A stretch of 64,000 nt of DNA. Source: Candidatus Frackibacter sp. WG13. GTDB lineage: Bacteria > Bacillota > Halanaerobiia > Halobacteroidales > Acetohalobiaceae. Made by a program: the position numbers and the translations under genes. The stretch spans positions 1 to 64,000 of the forward strand of contig NZ_FOTT01000012.1 in the NCBI RefSeq assembly GCF_900114655.1, given 5' to 3'. Of the stretch, positions 1 through 7,850 are shown piece by piece. The notes under the pieces are model-generated. The model was not told the origin of the DNA. It worked only from the letters and a program-made list of their open reading frames with translations, and searched no databases. Numbering within the stretch: the stretch's first letter is position 1; each line of letters opens with the position of its first letter.

Positions 1-11
1 TATCTTAATAA

Positions 12-88
<77 letters not shown>

Positions 89-126
89 ATTTAAAATTGA
101 AATATAGGATAATTTATAAATCATAT

Positions 127-203
127 GCGGGAATAGCTCAGTTGGCTAGAGCACCAGCCTTCCAAGCTGGGTGTCGCCGGTTCGAGTCCGGTTTCCCGCT
201 CCA
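127..203 (+). tRNA. tRNA-Gly (TCC)
   Basis: A 77-nt cloverleaf. The anticodon stem CCAGC/GCTGG encloses the loop with anticodon TCC, the T arm is GCCGG-TTCGAGT-CCGGT, and CCA is encoded. It lies 38 nt after tRNA-fMet and probably shares its transcript. Confidence 0.95.
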
Positions 204-212
204 TTTTAATAT

Positions 213-301
213 GCCGGGGTGGCGGAATTGGCAGACGCATCGGACTTAAAATCCGATGGGCCTTAGTGCCCGTGTGGGTTCGAGTCCCACCCCCGGCACC
301 A
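213..301 (+). tRNA. tRNA-Leu (TAA)
   Basis: An 89-nt class II tRNA with a long variable arm (GGGCCTTAGTGCCC), anticodon TAA in the stem TCGGA/TCCGA, and encoded CCA. It starts 9 nt after tRNA-Gly. Confidence 0.95.
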
Positions 302-311
302 TTAATACTAT

Positions 312-388
312 CGGAGCGTGGCGCAGTTTGGTAGCGCACCTGGTTTGGGACCAGGGGGTCGAAGGTTCAAATCCTTTCGCTCCGACCA
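312..388 (+). tRNA. tRNA-Pro (TGG)
   Basis: A 77-nt cloverleaf with anticodon TGG in the stem CCTGG/CCAGG and encoded CCA. It is the last of the four-tRNA cluster. No clear hairpin terminator follows before cheY. Confidence 0.95.
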
Positions 389-528
389 TTTTTGCTTTCC
401 TTCTAGGATTAAGAGGGAAAGTTTTTTAATATATAGATATATTATTACATATTTTGACTTCACTTTTTCTTTTTTTTAATGTATAATGATATATAGTCAG
501 TACATATATGATATGGGGGGCATAATAG

Positions 529-891
529 ATGAGTAAAAGAATTTTGATTGTTGATGATGCGCAATTCATGCGTACTATGTTGAAACAATTAATTGAAGAT
601 AATGGATATGAGGTAGTTGGCGAAGGAGAAAATGGAAAGCAGGCTATTGAACTATATAAAGAACTTAATCCAGATGTAGTAACTATGGATATTACTATGC
701 CAGATATGGATGGCATTGAAGCAACTAAGGAGATTATTAATTTTGACCCGAACGCTAAAATTATTATGTGTAGTGCAATGGGACAAAAGCCTATGGTTTT
801 AGATGCTTTAGATGCCGGAGCTAAAGATTTTATTGTTAAGCCAATTCAACCGGAAAAGGTAAAACAAACATTAAAGTCAACTTTAGGGTAA
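529..891 (+). CDS. cheY: Chemotaxis response regulator CheY
   Basis: A 120-residue stand-alone receiver domain with no output domain. In the CheY family, phosphorylation by CheA lets the protein bind the flagellar switch and change rotation. Visible active-site residues are the acidic pair D9/D10, the phospho-acceptor D54 (in TMDITMPD), S82 and K104 (VKP). The sequence resembles the CheY of clostridia and Thermotoga. A GGGGGG-type ribosome site precedes the ATG, and a TATAAT box lies at 482-487 without a well-spaced -35. It is monocistronic, with its own terminator, and no other chemotaxis gene is in the window. Confidence 0.93.
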   Translation: MSKRILIVDDAQFMRTMLKQLIEDNGYEVVGEGENGKQAIELYKELNPDVVTMDITMPDMDGIEATKEIINFDPNAKIIMCSAMGQKPMVLDALDAGAKDFIVKPIQPEKVKQTLKSTLG

Positions 892-904
892 AAATTTAAT
901 ATAA

Positions 905-940
905 TATAAAAGGGTAGAGAATATTCTCTATCCTTTTATA
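905..940 (+). terminator. Terminator after cheY
   Basis: An 18-bp inverted repeat (TATAAAAGGGTAGAGAAT with ATTCTCTATCCTTTTATA, one G·U pair) starts 13 nt after the cheY stop. The 3' arm ends in a T-rich run, so it looks like an intrinsic terminator. Confidence 0.85.
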
Positions 941-1097
941 TTTAAAATAGTAATAATCGTCTAAAGAACTTACATTCTAAGAGGGTTTTGGCTTTTTATC
1001 ACGAATATGTATAAAGAAGGTTATTATTAATTAATCTTTCTATTATACTTATATATATATTATTAAATTTACTTCCTTTGGTAAGGAGGAATTATCA

Positions 1098-1517
1098 ATG
1101 AATTCAGAAGAAGAAAAGAGATTTCAACAGATTATGGAGCAGTTATTTGGTGAAACTAACTTGCATGAGGAGGGGGATGAATTTAACCCAATAGAAGACT
1201 ATACTCAACCTAAACAAAAGTTAGATAAAGAAATGAAAGAAGCGGCTATTGAAATGGCTAAATATGAACTTGATCAATTAAGGCAGGCTTTTATTAATTT
1301 TCAAAAAGAAATTCAAGATTTAGTTTTGTTAAAGTATTCTACTCAATTTTTATTAGATTATAGTAGTTATTGTGAAGAATTAGAGGGATTGTTATTGATT
1401 ACGGATGAATCTGAACAGGAAGATGGAAATAAATTTATTGCTGAACATGATCTTCGTAATCAGATTTTAAATGAGATTTATGAAAGGTATATGGGTCAAG
1501 TAAATGAAGATGAATAA
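1098..1517 (+). CDS. Acidic hypothetical protein
   Basis: I do not recognise this 139-residue protein. It is rich in Glu/Asp and Gln, predicted mostly helical, and has no signal peptide, membrane segment or cysteine-based metal site. There is one Cys, in SSYCEELEGLL. The central part (roughly residues 45-100) looks like a long amphipathic helix pair. The ribosome site AAGGAGGA lies 8 nt before the ATG, and a strong terminator follows, so it is probably a real single-gene unit. The acidity fits a cytoplasmic protein of a salt-adapted cell, but gives no function. Confidence 0.7.
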   Translation: MNSEEEKRFQQIMEQLFGETNLHEEGDEFNPIEDYTQPKQKLDKEMKEAAIEMAKYELDQLRQAFINFQKEIQDLVLLKYSTQFLLDYSSYCEELEGLLLITDESEQEDGNKFIAEHDLRNQILNEIYERYMGQVNEDE

Positions 1518-1552
1518 CAAATTAGTGAGAGATTAGTTTTTTATTTAATATT

Positions 1553-1582
1553 AAGACCTCTACTTTATAAAGTAGAGGTCTT
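1553..1582 (+). terminator. Intrinsic terminator
   Basis: A 13-bp perfect stem (AAGACCTCTACTT with AAGTAGAGGTCTT) with a 4-nt loop, ending in TTT, 35 nt after the acidic orphan. Confidence 0.85.
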
Positions 1583-1693
1583 TGGTAATTAGTAATATTT
1601 AAAAATGAATAGTAATTTTGTTTATAATTAAGACTATTATTGATATTTTTCTTTTTTACAGAAAGATATAAAAATTTATTTGAGGTGATAAGA

Positions 1694-2875
1694 GTGGACC
1701 TTCAAAAAAGATTTGATAAATTAAAGAAGTTAGGTCTTTGTGACCGCTGTTTAGGTAGACAGTTTGCTCGTTTAGGATATGGACTGCAAAACTATGAACG
1801 AGGCGCAATTCTTAAAGAGAGTAAGGAGATACATAAAAATATTTTTTCTCAAGAAAATATTCCGCAAGATATATCTCCTAAAGATGATTGTTTTCTCTGC
1901 AGAGGTTTTTTTAATAAACTAGATAAGTACGAAAAGATGGTAATTGCTGCTTTAACTAATTATGAATTTAATAATCTCTTAATTGGCACTCGTTTTCCCC
2001 AGAATATAAAAGATAAAGAAAAAGAGATTTGGGAAGTATGTGGCGATCAATATATAGAACCAATTAAGACTGAGTTTAATCGATTATTAGGAAAGAGAGT
2101 GTTAAAAAGATTAGATGTTACAGTTGAGTTTAATAATCCTGATATTACAGTATTGGTTGATTTAACTAAGGATAAAGTAGAATTACAGATTAGTTCAGTA
2201 TTTATTTACGGTCAATATAATAAATATTCGCGTAATTTACCACAGACTGAATGGCGATATAAGAATCAATATTCAGAATCAATACAAGAAATAGTCCAGG
2301 CTCCTTTTGTTGAAGCATCTAAAGCTAAAGAAGGTAAATTTCATGGTGCGGGAAGAGAAGATATTGATGTAAGATGTTTTGGCAAGCGAGAATTTGTTTT
2401 AGAGTTAGTAGCGCCTAAAAAGAGAAGTATCGCTCTTAAAAAATTACAAAAACAAGTTAATATGATTCAGGATAAAGTTGAGATTTTTAATCTCGATTTT
2501 ACCGTTAAAGATAAGAAAAAAGAACTTAAAGGAAAGAGAGCTAATAAGATCTATCGTGCTCTAGCAGTACTTTCAAAAGGTATTGAAGAAAAAGATTTTA
2601 AAAAATTAAAGCAAATAGTAGGAACTATTAAGCAAGATACTCCTCAGCGAGTTAGTCATAAACGAGCTAAACTGACTAGAAAAAGAGAGATTTATAAAAT
2701 AGATTATGATAAACTTACTTCTAAAAAGATTGACCTTACTATTAAAGCAGAAGCAGGGGCTTATATTAAAGAATTAATCTCTGGAGACGAGGGACGAACA
2801 AGGCCAAGTGTGAGTCAAATACTTGGTTGTGAGGCAAAATGTAAGCGTCTAGATGTACTTGACATAGAGAAGTAA
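1694..2875 (+). CDS. pus10: tRNA pseudouridine synthase Pus10 (archaeal type)
   Basis: A 393-residue protein. Pus10 converts U55, and in archaea also U54, of the tRNA T loop to pseudouridine. The N-terminal part has two CxxC pairs (CDRC 16-19, CFLC 66-69) that fit its zinc site, with LGRQFA next to the first. Residues about 170-188 (YGQYNKYSRNLPQTEW) are the typical archaeal RYNKxxRxxPQTxW stretch. The catalytic motif GREDIDVR is at 220-227, with D225 the likely nucleophile. The C-terminus has YIKELISGDEGRTRPSVSQ and KCKRLDVLDI, both characteristic of the family. I chose the GTG at 1694 because GAGGTGA precedes it and family homology begins there; an ATG at 1640 would add 18 residues. Bacteria normally use TruB for U55, so this gene suggests transfer from archaea. 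Confidence 0.9.
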   Translation: MDLQKRFDKLKKLGLCDRCLGRQFARLGYGLQNYERGAILKESKEIHKNIFSQENIPQDISPKDDCFLCRGFFNKLDKYEKMVIAALTNYEFNNLLIGTRFPQNIKDKEKEIWEVCGDQYIEPIKTEFNRLLGKRVLKRLDVTVEFNNPDITVLVDLTKDKVELQISSVFIYGQYNKYSRNLPQTEWRYKNQYSESIQEIVQAPFVEASKAKEGKFHGAGREDIDVRCFGKREFVLELVAPKKRSIALKKLQKQVNMIQDKVEIFNLDFTVKDKKKELKGKRANKIYRALAVLSKGIEEKDFKKLKQIVGTIKQDTPQRVSHKRAKLTRKREIYKIDYDKLTSKKIDLTIKAEAGAYIKELISGDEGRTRPSVSQILGCEAKCKRLDVLDIEK

Positions 2876-2970
2876 GAAGTTATTTAAACTAGCTATGAAG
2901 GATTTTATCGACATTTTGTTCAAATATAGTAATTAAGTTAAGTAATAGAATAGTGAAGGAGGAGAACTGG

Positions 2971-3441
2971 TTGTTAGATTGTGATATTCCTAATTTTATT
3001 TCTTTAGAGGTAGATAAGCTAGTCTTTGATTATAATGGGACCTTGGCTTGTGATGGGATTCCAATAGAGAGAGTTAAAGCTAAGTTAAATAAATTAGCAG
3101 TAGATTTTAAGGTTTATGTTTTGACTGCTGATACTTTTGGAACAGTAAAAGAAGAATTTAGCGATGTGGATGTTGAAGTTACTATTGTTGATTCTGTTAA
3201 AGGAACTGAGTTTAAAAAGAAATTTATTAAAGAGTTAGGCAGTAATAGTGTGATTGCAGTTGGTAATGGTAGTAATGATGCTTTAATGTTAGAAGAAGCA
3301 CGTTTAGGAATTTTAATTATTGGACCTGAAGGGGCAGCTACTAGAAGTTTATTAAAATCTGATTTAGTAATAAAAGATATCAATGAAGTCTTAGATATCT
3401 TATTAAATCCTACACGAATTATTGCTTCGTTACGAAGATAG
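2971..3441 (+). CDS. HAD-family protein, soluble P-type ATPase-like (COG4087 type)
   Basis: A 156-residue HAD fold without a cap domain. Motif I is FDYNGTLA, with the nucleophile D20. The second Asp of ordinary HAD phosphatases is Asn (N22), so the motif looks more like the DxTGT of P-type ATPases. Motif II is LTAD (T52) and motif IV is GNGSND (about 98-103). The overall pattern resembles the small archaeal 'soluble P-type ATPase' group. The TTG at 2971 is preferred because AGGAGG sits 7 nt before it; the in-frame GTG at 2953 lies upstream of that site. It follows pus10 by 95 nt. The substrate is unknown. Confidence 0.7.
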   Translation: MLDCDIPNFISLEVDKLVFDYNGTLACDGIPIERVKAKLNKLAVDFKVYVLTADTFGTVKEEFSDVDVEVTIVDSVKGTEFKKKFIKELGSNSVIAVGNGSNDALMLEEARLGILIIGPEGAATRSLLKSDLVIKDINEVLDILLNPTRIIASLRR

Positions 3442-3499
3442 TAATAAAGAATTAAAAGCCTAAATACAAGAAAAGAAAGTGGGATTGGAGGCTAATTAT

Positions 3500-4378
3500 A
3501 TGAAGTTAAAGACGTTGAAGATGTTAGTTAAGTTAATAGAGAAAGGAAGTTTTTCTGTAGTAGCTGATGAATTAGATTTAACACAACCAGCAGTTAGTAT
3601 GCAGATTAAATCTTTAGAAGAGACTTTTAATACTGATTTAGTTATTCGTGAAGGAGGAGAAATAAAATTAACTCCAGCTGGAAAGGTAGTATATCATAGA
3701 GCAAAACAGATATTAGATAATTGGGAACAGACTAAATTAGAGGTTAAAGAAGTAAAAGGAGAAGCCTATGGACAAATAGTTATAGGGGCTAGTACTATTC
3801 CGTCAGAATATCTTTTACCAAACTTACTAAGTGACTTTTGTAAAAAGCTTCCTGAAGTTGAGGTGTTAATGGAAGTAGATGATAGTAAGGAGATTGTTGA
3901 TAAATTAGATAACAGGAAGGTAGATGTTGCAGTAGTAGGTTCTAAGCCTACAAAAAAAGAGTTAGAGTTTAGGACAGTAGCTGAAGACAACCTGACTTTA
4001 ATTGTACCTAAAGATCATGGTTTACTTAAGAATGAAAGAGTGACTACTAATGACTTAGTGAAAGAAAGAATTTTGATTAGAGAAGAAGGGTCAGGGACAA
4101 GAAAGGCTATGTTAGATGGTTTGAAAGAAAGAGGTTTAAGTAAAAAAAATCTAAATATTATAGTAAGATTAGGTAGTACTGAGGCAATTATTTCTGCAGT
4201 TGAGGTTGGTTTAGGAATTTCCTTTGTTTCTGAATTAGCAGCTAAGAAAGCAGTAGTTAACAATCGAGTCGAAAGAATTAAAGTTGAAGACATGATAATT
4301 AATCGTAAGATATATTTAGCATATCGCCGTGAGCGAGCAGAAGAATTACTGATTAAAGAGTTTATCGGAATTTTTTAA
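3500..4378 (+). CDS. LysR-family transcriptional regulator
   Basis: A 292-residue LysR-type regulator. The N-terminal winged helix-turn-helix (about 1-60) contains DLTQPAVSMQIKSLE. The rest is a periplasmic-binding-protein-like effector domain, with IGASTIPSEYLLP and later GSTEAIISAVEVGLGISFVSE. It resembles CysB/YeiE-like clostridial regulators, including a group associated with selenium metabolism, but the effector cannot be read from sequence. The start is the ATG at 3500, with GGAGG 8 nt before it. The tryptophan transporter gene follows 78 nt downstream, so co-transcription is possible. LysR genes usually act on a neighbouring gene; which one here is not clear. Confidence 0.88.
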   Translation: MKLKTLKMLVKLIEKGSFSVVADELDLTQPAVSMQIKSLEETFNTDLVIREGGEIKLTPAGKVVYHRAKQILDNWEQTKLEVKEVKGEAYGQIVIGASTIPSEYLLPNLLSDFCKKLPEVEVLMEVDDSKEIVDKLDNRKVDVAVVGSKPTKKELEFRTVAEDNLTLIVPKDHGLLKNERVTTNDLVKERILIREEGSGTRKAMLDGLKERGLSKKNLNIIVRLGSTEAIISAVEVGLGISFVSELAAKKAVVNNRVERIKVEDMIINRKIYLAYRRERAEELLIKEFIGIF

Positions 4379-4456
4379 GATATAGCTTTACTTTTTATAA
4401 TTTTATGATAAAATATATTTAGACTAGAATAGATTAGAAAAGGAGAGATGAGAAAA

Positions 4457-5002
4457 GTGAAGATGAGAAAATTTGTAGAAGCAGGTTTAATGTTGGCTAT
4501 TGGTTTTGTCTTGCATAGTATTATGCCTCCAATTGTGATGGGTATGAGGCCAGATTTAAGTTTAGTGATGTTGTTTGTGGTGGTTATGTTGTATAAAGAT
4601 TTTAAATTAACTTTAGTTGCCGGAGTAGTAACGGGGATTATCTCTGCTTTTACTACTACTTTTCCTGGTGGTCAGGTTGCTAATATAATCGATAAACCAT
4701 TAACGGCTATTGCAGTTTTCCTTTTAGTTAGCTTAATTAGGAAAGCTAATGTGAATGAAAAATTAGAATCAGGGATTGTAGCGGCAATAGGTACACTTAT
4801 TAGCGGAACTTTATTTCTATTAAGTGCGTTAATATTTGTTGGTTTACCAGGTCCATTTAAAGGGTTATTCCTTTCAGTAGTTATTCCAACGACATTAATG
4901 AACATAGTATTTCTTTATATATTGTATCCAATTATTGTTAGAGTTAAGAGAATGGTTGGGAGTACAGAAATAAATAGTATGTCAACAGAGCAGCCTAGTT
5001 AA
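4457..5002 (+). CDS. trpP: Tryptophan transporter, TrpP family
   Basis: A small integral membrane protein of about 181 residues with five or six hydrophobic segments and the TrpP features RKFVEAGLMLAIGFVLH at the N-terminus and FPGGQVANIIDKPLTA near residue 75. The family member in Bacillus subtilis imports tryptophan. The start is uncertain: ATG 4448, GTG 4457 and ATG 4463 are in frame, and GTG 4457 has the best spacing to AGGAG at 4441. I see no T-box or TRAP-type leader. The terminator overlaps the stop codon. Confidence 0.8.
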   Translation: MKMRKFVEAGLMLAIGFVLHSIMPPIVMGMRPDLSLVMLFVVVMLYKDFKLTLVAGVVTGIISAFTTTFPGGQVANIIDKPLTAIAVFLLVSLIRKANVNEKLESGIVAAIGTLISGTLFLLSALIFVGLPGPFKGLFLSVVIPTTLMNIVFLYILYPIIVRVKRMVGSTEINSMSTEQPS

Positions 5003-5015
5003 TAGGCTGTTTTTT
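4991..5015 (+). terminator. Terminator overlapping trpP stop
   Basis: Stem CAGCCTA/TAGGCTG with a 5-nt loop followed by six T residues. The left arm is inside the last codons of trpP. Confidence 0.9.
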
Positions 5016-5182
5016 CATCTACATAGAGTGACTATACTTAATTTCAGGCGGAATGAACGACAAGTGGAATAGGTATATTGATTTTGTTCTTATATGACTT
5101 TATGTAAAAGATATGGATAATTAACTATGATTTAAGAGCAAAATAAGTAATATTAAAAAAGTGAAAGAAGGAGTGGTACTCA

Positions 5183-5737
5183 ATGAAGATAGGAGTGATG
5201 AGCGATACTCACGGTAGTTTATCAGCTTGGGAAGAAGCAACTGAATATTTAAAGGACACAGATATTATTTTGCATGCTGGTGATATACTGTATCACGGAG
5301 CAAGAAATCCATTACCATCAGGATATGATACAGCAGGATTAGTAAAAGCTTTAAATGAGTTTGATGGTGATTTGGTAGCAGTAAAAGGAAATGTAGATGC
5401 TTTAGTGGATGATTGGGTTCTGCCTTATGCTTTATCAGAATACTCAGTGGTGGTTGATAATGATTTAAGGATAGTTATCTATCATGGTTACCAACATGAA
5501 ACTGAGAAAGAAAGAGTTGAGTTTGCAAAGAGATTTGGAGCTGATGTTTTAGTTTTTGGTCATACACATATACCACTAATTAAGGAGAGAGACGGAGTTA
5601 TCCTATTAAACCCCGGTAGTACTTCTTTACCAAAGCAGGAACCAGCTCAACCAACTATAGCTGCAATAGAAGATAACAAAATTGAAATTATAGATTTAGG
5701 TAATAAGGAATTAATAGATGAATTGGAATTAAAATAA
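5183..5737 (+). CDS. yfcE: YfcE/MJ0936-type metallophosphodiesterase
   Basis: A 184-residue calcineurin-like phosphoesterase. The metal ligands are in the expected order: SDTHGS (7-12), HAGDI (31-35), KGNVD (73-77, the GN(H/V)D block), YHGY and GHTH (about 126-129), then LNPGSTSLPK. YfcE-type proteins hydrolyse phosphodiesters in vitro and their physiological substrate is unsettled. GAAGGAG precedes the ATG. It is a single gene, ending at a terminator shared with the converging selenoprotein gene. Confidence 0.9.
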   Translation: MKIGVMSDTHGSLSAWEEATEYLKDTDIILHAGDILYHGARNPLPSGYDTAGLVKALNEFDGDLVAVKGNVDALVDDWVLPYALSEYSVVVDNDLRIVIYHGYQHETEKERVEFAKRFGADVLVFGHTHIPLIKERDGVILLNPGSTSLPKQEPAQPTIAAIEDNKIEIIDLGNKELIDELELK

Positions 5738-5791
5738 GATTACTCTTTATAAGTAGTGAATATAATAACAAGGTGGCCTTAGAGAGGTAAA

Positions 5792-5814
5792 AAAGCCACT
5801 AGATTAGTGGCTTT
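5792..5814. terminator. Bidirectional terminator between converging genes
   Basis: A 10-bp perfect stem AAAGCCACTA/TAGTGGCTTT with a short loop. A-rich sequence on one side and T-rich on the other lets it serve both yfcE (plus) and the selenoprotein gene (minus), which converge here. Confidence 0.85.
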
Positions 5815-5818
5815 AAAG

Positions 5819-6130
5819 TTAAGCGGTGTAAGGAGAGATTCCTTGTAGAGATAAAGATTTAAACCAAAGGAAGCCGCTAGTCCCTATAATTATTGGTTTA
5901 TCTTTTAGTTGTAATCGTAATGAATTATGGATGTGTATGTTATAACCATCAATAGCATGAGACTGATAATTAGACATAATATCTGGCTTACCTACATTCA
6001 CGGTAGGTTTATAAGTCGTACCGCATCAGCCGCCACCTACTTTTAAAGTCTTAATAGTAATCTCTTTTACACTTGCCTTTTTGGCTAGAAGTTCTTTAGC
6101 ACTTTGTGTAATCTTAATTTCTTTTGACAT
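5819..6130 (-). CDS. HesB-like selenoprotein (CC/Se motif family), in-frame UGA read as Sec
   Basis: A 103-residue protein if the TGA at 6026-6028 is read as selenocysteine. Codons run from ATG at 6130 (AAAGGTGAGG upstream on the minus strand) to TAA at 5819 with only that internal stop. Residue 35 is the Sec, in GGG-U-CGTTYKP. The N-terminal half (MSKEIKITQSAKELLAKK) and the U-C pair match the HesB/IscA-like '(seleno)protein' family, where homologues carry Cys-Cys or Sec-Cys. A SECIS-like hairpin starts just after the UGA. The function is unknown; an HesB-like fold and the vicinal Sec-Cys suggest redox or metal binding. An ordinary gene caller would report only the part after the UGA. It is divergent from the nitroreductase gene. 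Confidence 0.85.
5987..6028 (-). promoter_or_regulatory. Bacterial SECIS element (candidate)
   Basis: Downstream of the UGA on the minus strand, ACCUAC pairs with GUAGGU around a 7-nt loop CGUGAAU that contains GU. A lower CUU/AAG stem is separated by a bulge. The loop starts 23 nt after the UGA. Known bacterial SECIS hairpins place a G/U-containing apical loop roughly 16-37 nt from the UGA, so position and shape fit. SelB binding is inferred. Confidence 0.7.
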
Positions 6131-6248
6131 AGACCTCACCTTTCTTTAGATAATAAGATTAGTTTCTTATACTATATTTATATATTATAATTTCTTGATT
6201 AATGTTAGTATTCCTTTATTTCATTAATAATATTAGGAGGTAGATAGA

Positions 6249-6851
6249 ATGAAAGTTAAAGAAGCAATTAAAAAGAGACGGAGTATTAGGGGTTTTAAAG
6301 ATGAGAAAGTAAGTCAAGAAGAGGTTAATCAAATTTTAGAAGCAGCAAGATTAGCACCTTCAGGAACTAATATTCAACCTTGGCGTTTTGTTGTTATTGA
6401 ATCGCAAAAGATGAGAGATGAATTAAAAGACTGCACGCTTGATTTTGTTGTTGAGGCGCCAGTAGTGATAGCTTGTTGTATTGATAAGACTTCAATTCAA
6501 AAGAGGAAGAGAAGAATTGTAGAATTACATAAATCAGGGGCTTTCAAAGGAACACAGCTAGAAAAGATGGATGCTTCAAAATATAAAGGTAGAAAGATGG
6601 ATGAGGCAGAAATTAAGACTTACCTGCAGTTAAATTGTGCTATTGCAATTGAAAATATGGTCTTACAGGCTACAAGCTTAGGCTTAGGGAGCTGTTGGAT
6701 TATGATGTTTAATAAGAAGAAAGTTAGTGAGCTGTTGGAATTGAAGGATAATTTAGAAGTTATGACTTTGTTACCAATAGGGTATCCAGAAGAAGTACCG
6801 CAGCAAAGACCTCGTTTGTCTTTAGATGAAATAGTTTTTGATAGAATATAG
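6249..6851 (+). CDS. Nitroreductase-family FMN oxidoreductase
   Basis: A 200-residue nitroreductase fold. FMN-binding pieces are KKRRSIRGFK near residue 8-17, APSGTNIQPW (about 36-45) and the C-terminal LGSCWIMMF...LLPIGYPEE. Family members reduce nitro compounds, quinones or flavins with NAD(P)H; the substrate cannot be predicted. TTAGGAGGT precedes the ATG. It is divergent from the selenoprotein gene, sharing a 118-nt promoter region. Confidence 0.88.
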   Translation: MKVKEAIKKRRSIRGFKDEKVSQEEVNQILEAARLAPSGTNIQPWRFVVIESQKMRDELKDCTLDFVVEAPVVIACCIDKTSIQKRKRRIVELHKSGAFKGTQLEKMDASKYKGRKMDEAEIKTYLQLNCAIAIENMVLQATSLGLGSCWIMMFNKKKVSELLELKDNLEVMTLLPIGYPEEVPQQRPRLSLDEIVFDRI

Positions 6852-6977
6852 TTAGTTGGTACAGTAGTAAGATTTTAAATTATAAATTATTATAAAAAAC
6901 ATCAATTTCGCAAGGAAAAATCACTTGTTAAATAGAATAAGTAAATGAGCATAGAAATTATAAAAGGTGGGAAATTG

Positions 6978-7772
6978 ATGAAGCTATTTATTGTAAAGTT
7001 ACTGTCTAGAATCTTACTGCCTCCAGGGTTATTTCTAGTTTTAATTGGGGGGATATTGTTATTTTTATGGGAACATAGGAATCGATATAGGTCACGTAAT
7101 TATAAAATGAATTATGTTTATAGTGGGTTAATAGTATTATTCTTAGTGATATATATTTTGAGTTCTTATGTAGGTGAATTTATTTTAGTTAGTCCTTTAG
7201 AAAATAGTTTCCCTCCTCGAACTTATACTGAAGTCAAGAGAAAGATTAATGATAAAAGTATAATTGTAGTATTAGGCGGGGGAGTAGTTAGAGGAACTCC
7301 ATTAGGCAGTGAAATAGGGAAGACAACTTTGAAGCGCTTATACGCTGGTTGGCAATTGCAGCAGAAGACTGGATTAGATATAGTAGTCAGCGGTGGTATC
7401 GTTCCTGGTGCAGATGCTACTTCTGGGGCAGATATTATGGAAAATGTATTGTTGGATTGGGGAGTAAATCAAGAGAAAATTATTACTGAAAGCCAGTCGA
7501 AGAATACATGGCAAAATGCTGTTAACACTACTGAGCTTTTAGAAAAGTTAGAATATGAAGAAATAATTCTTGTAACTAGTGCTGTACATATGAATCGGGC
7601 TATCTATTCATTTCAGGAGAATGGGAATTTATCATTAATTGCTGTACCGACAGATTATATATTAGATAAAGAACTTAGTTTATTAGATTTTTTGCCTAAT
7701 CGAATTTCTTTGCGAAATTCATTAAGCGCTCTACATGAGTGGGTAGGGTTAGTGTGGTATTATTTAAAGTGA
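6978..7772 (+). CDS. YdcF/ElyC-type membrane protein (DUF218)
   Basis: A 264-residue protein with two N-terminal membrane segments (about 3-28 and 45-68) and then a DUF218 domain: IIVVLGGGVVRGT, VSGGIVPGADATSGADIMENVLLDWGV, ESQSKNTWQNA and LVTSAVHMNRAIYSF. Proteins of this group (ElyC, SanA, YdcF) act in envelope or peptidoglycan-precursor biology in Escherichia coli, although the chemistry is not established. I chose ATG 6978 because AAAGGTGGG is 7 nt before it; ATG 6945 has no ribosome site. Confidence 0.83.
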   Translation: MKLFIVKLLSRILLPPGLFLVLIGGILLFLWEHRNRYRSRNYKMNYVYSGLIVLFLVIYILSSYVGEFILVSPLENSFPPRTYTEVKRKINDKSIIVVLGGGVVRGTPLGSEIGKTTLKRLYAGWQLQQKTGLDIVVSGGIVPGADATSGADIMENVLLDWGVNQEKIITESQSKNTWQNAVNTTELLEKLEYEEIILVTSAVHMNRAIYSFQENGNLSLIAVPTDYILDKELSLLDFLPNRISLRNSLSALHEWVGLVWYYLK

Positions 7773-7800
7773 TTAAATTAAAGGTAGAATATATAACAGA

Positions 7801-7834
7801 AAGACCATACAGATAGATTAAACTGCATGGTCTT
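7801..7834. terminator. Bidirectional terminator
   Basis: AAGACCAT pairs with ATGGTCTT around an 18-nt loop, with T residues on the plus strand and a T-rich run on the minus strand. It separates the converging ydcF-like and six-LysM genes. Confidence 0.75.
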
Positions 7835-7850
7835 TTGATATAGTTAAAAT

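Noticed and set aside
121-339. A 72-codon minus-strand frame across three tRNA genes
   Set aside because: It is antisense to tRNA genes and contains the well-known false-protein string GLEPATPSLEG that comes from tRNA reverse complements. It is not a gene.
454-487. TTGACT and TATAAT upstream of cheY as a promoter
   Set aside because: The boxes are 22 nt apart, too far for a normal sigma-A promoter; only the -10 may be real.
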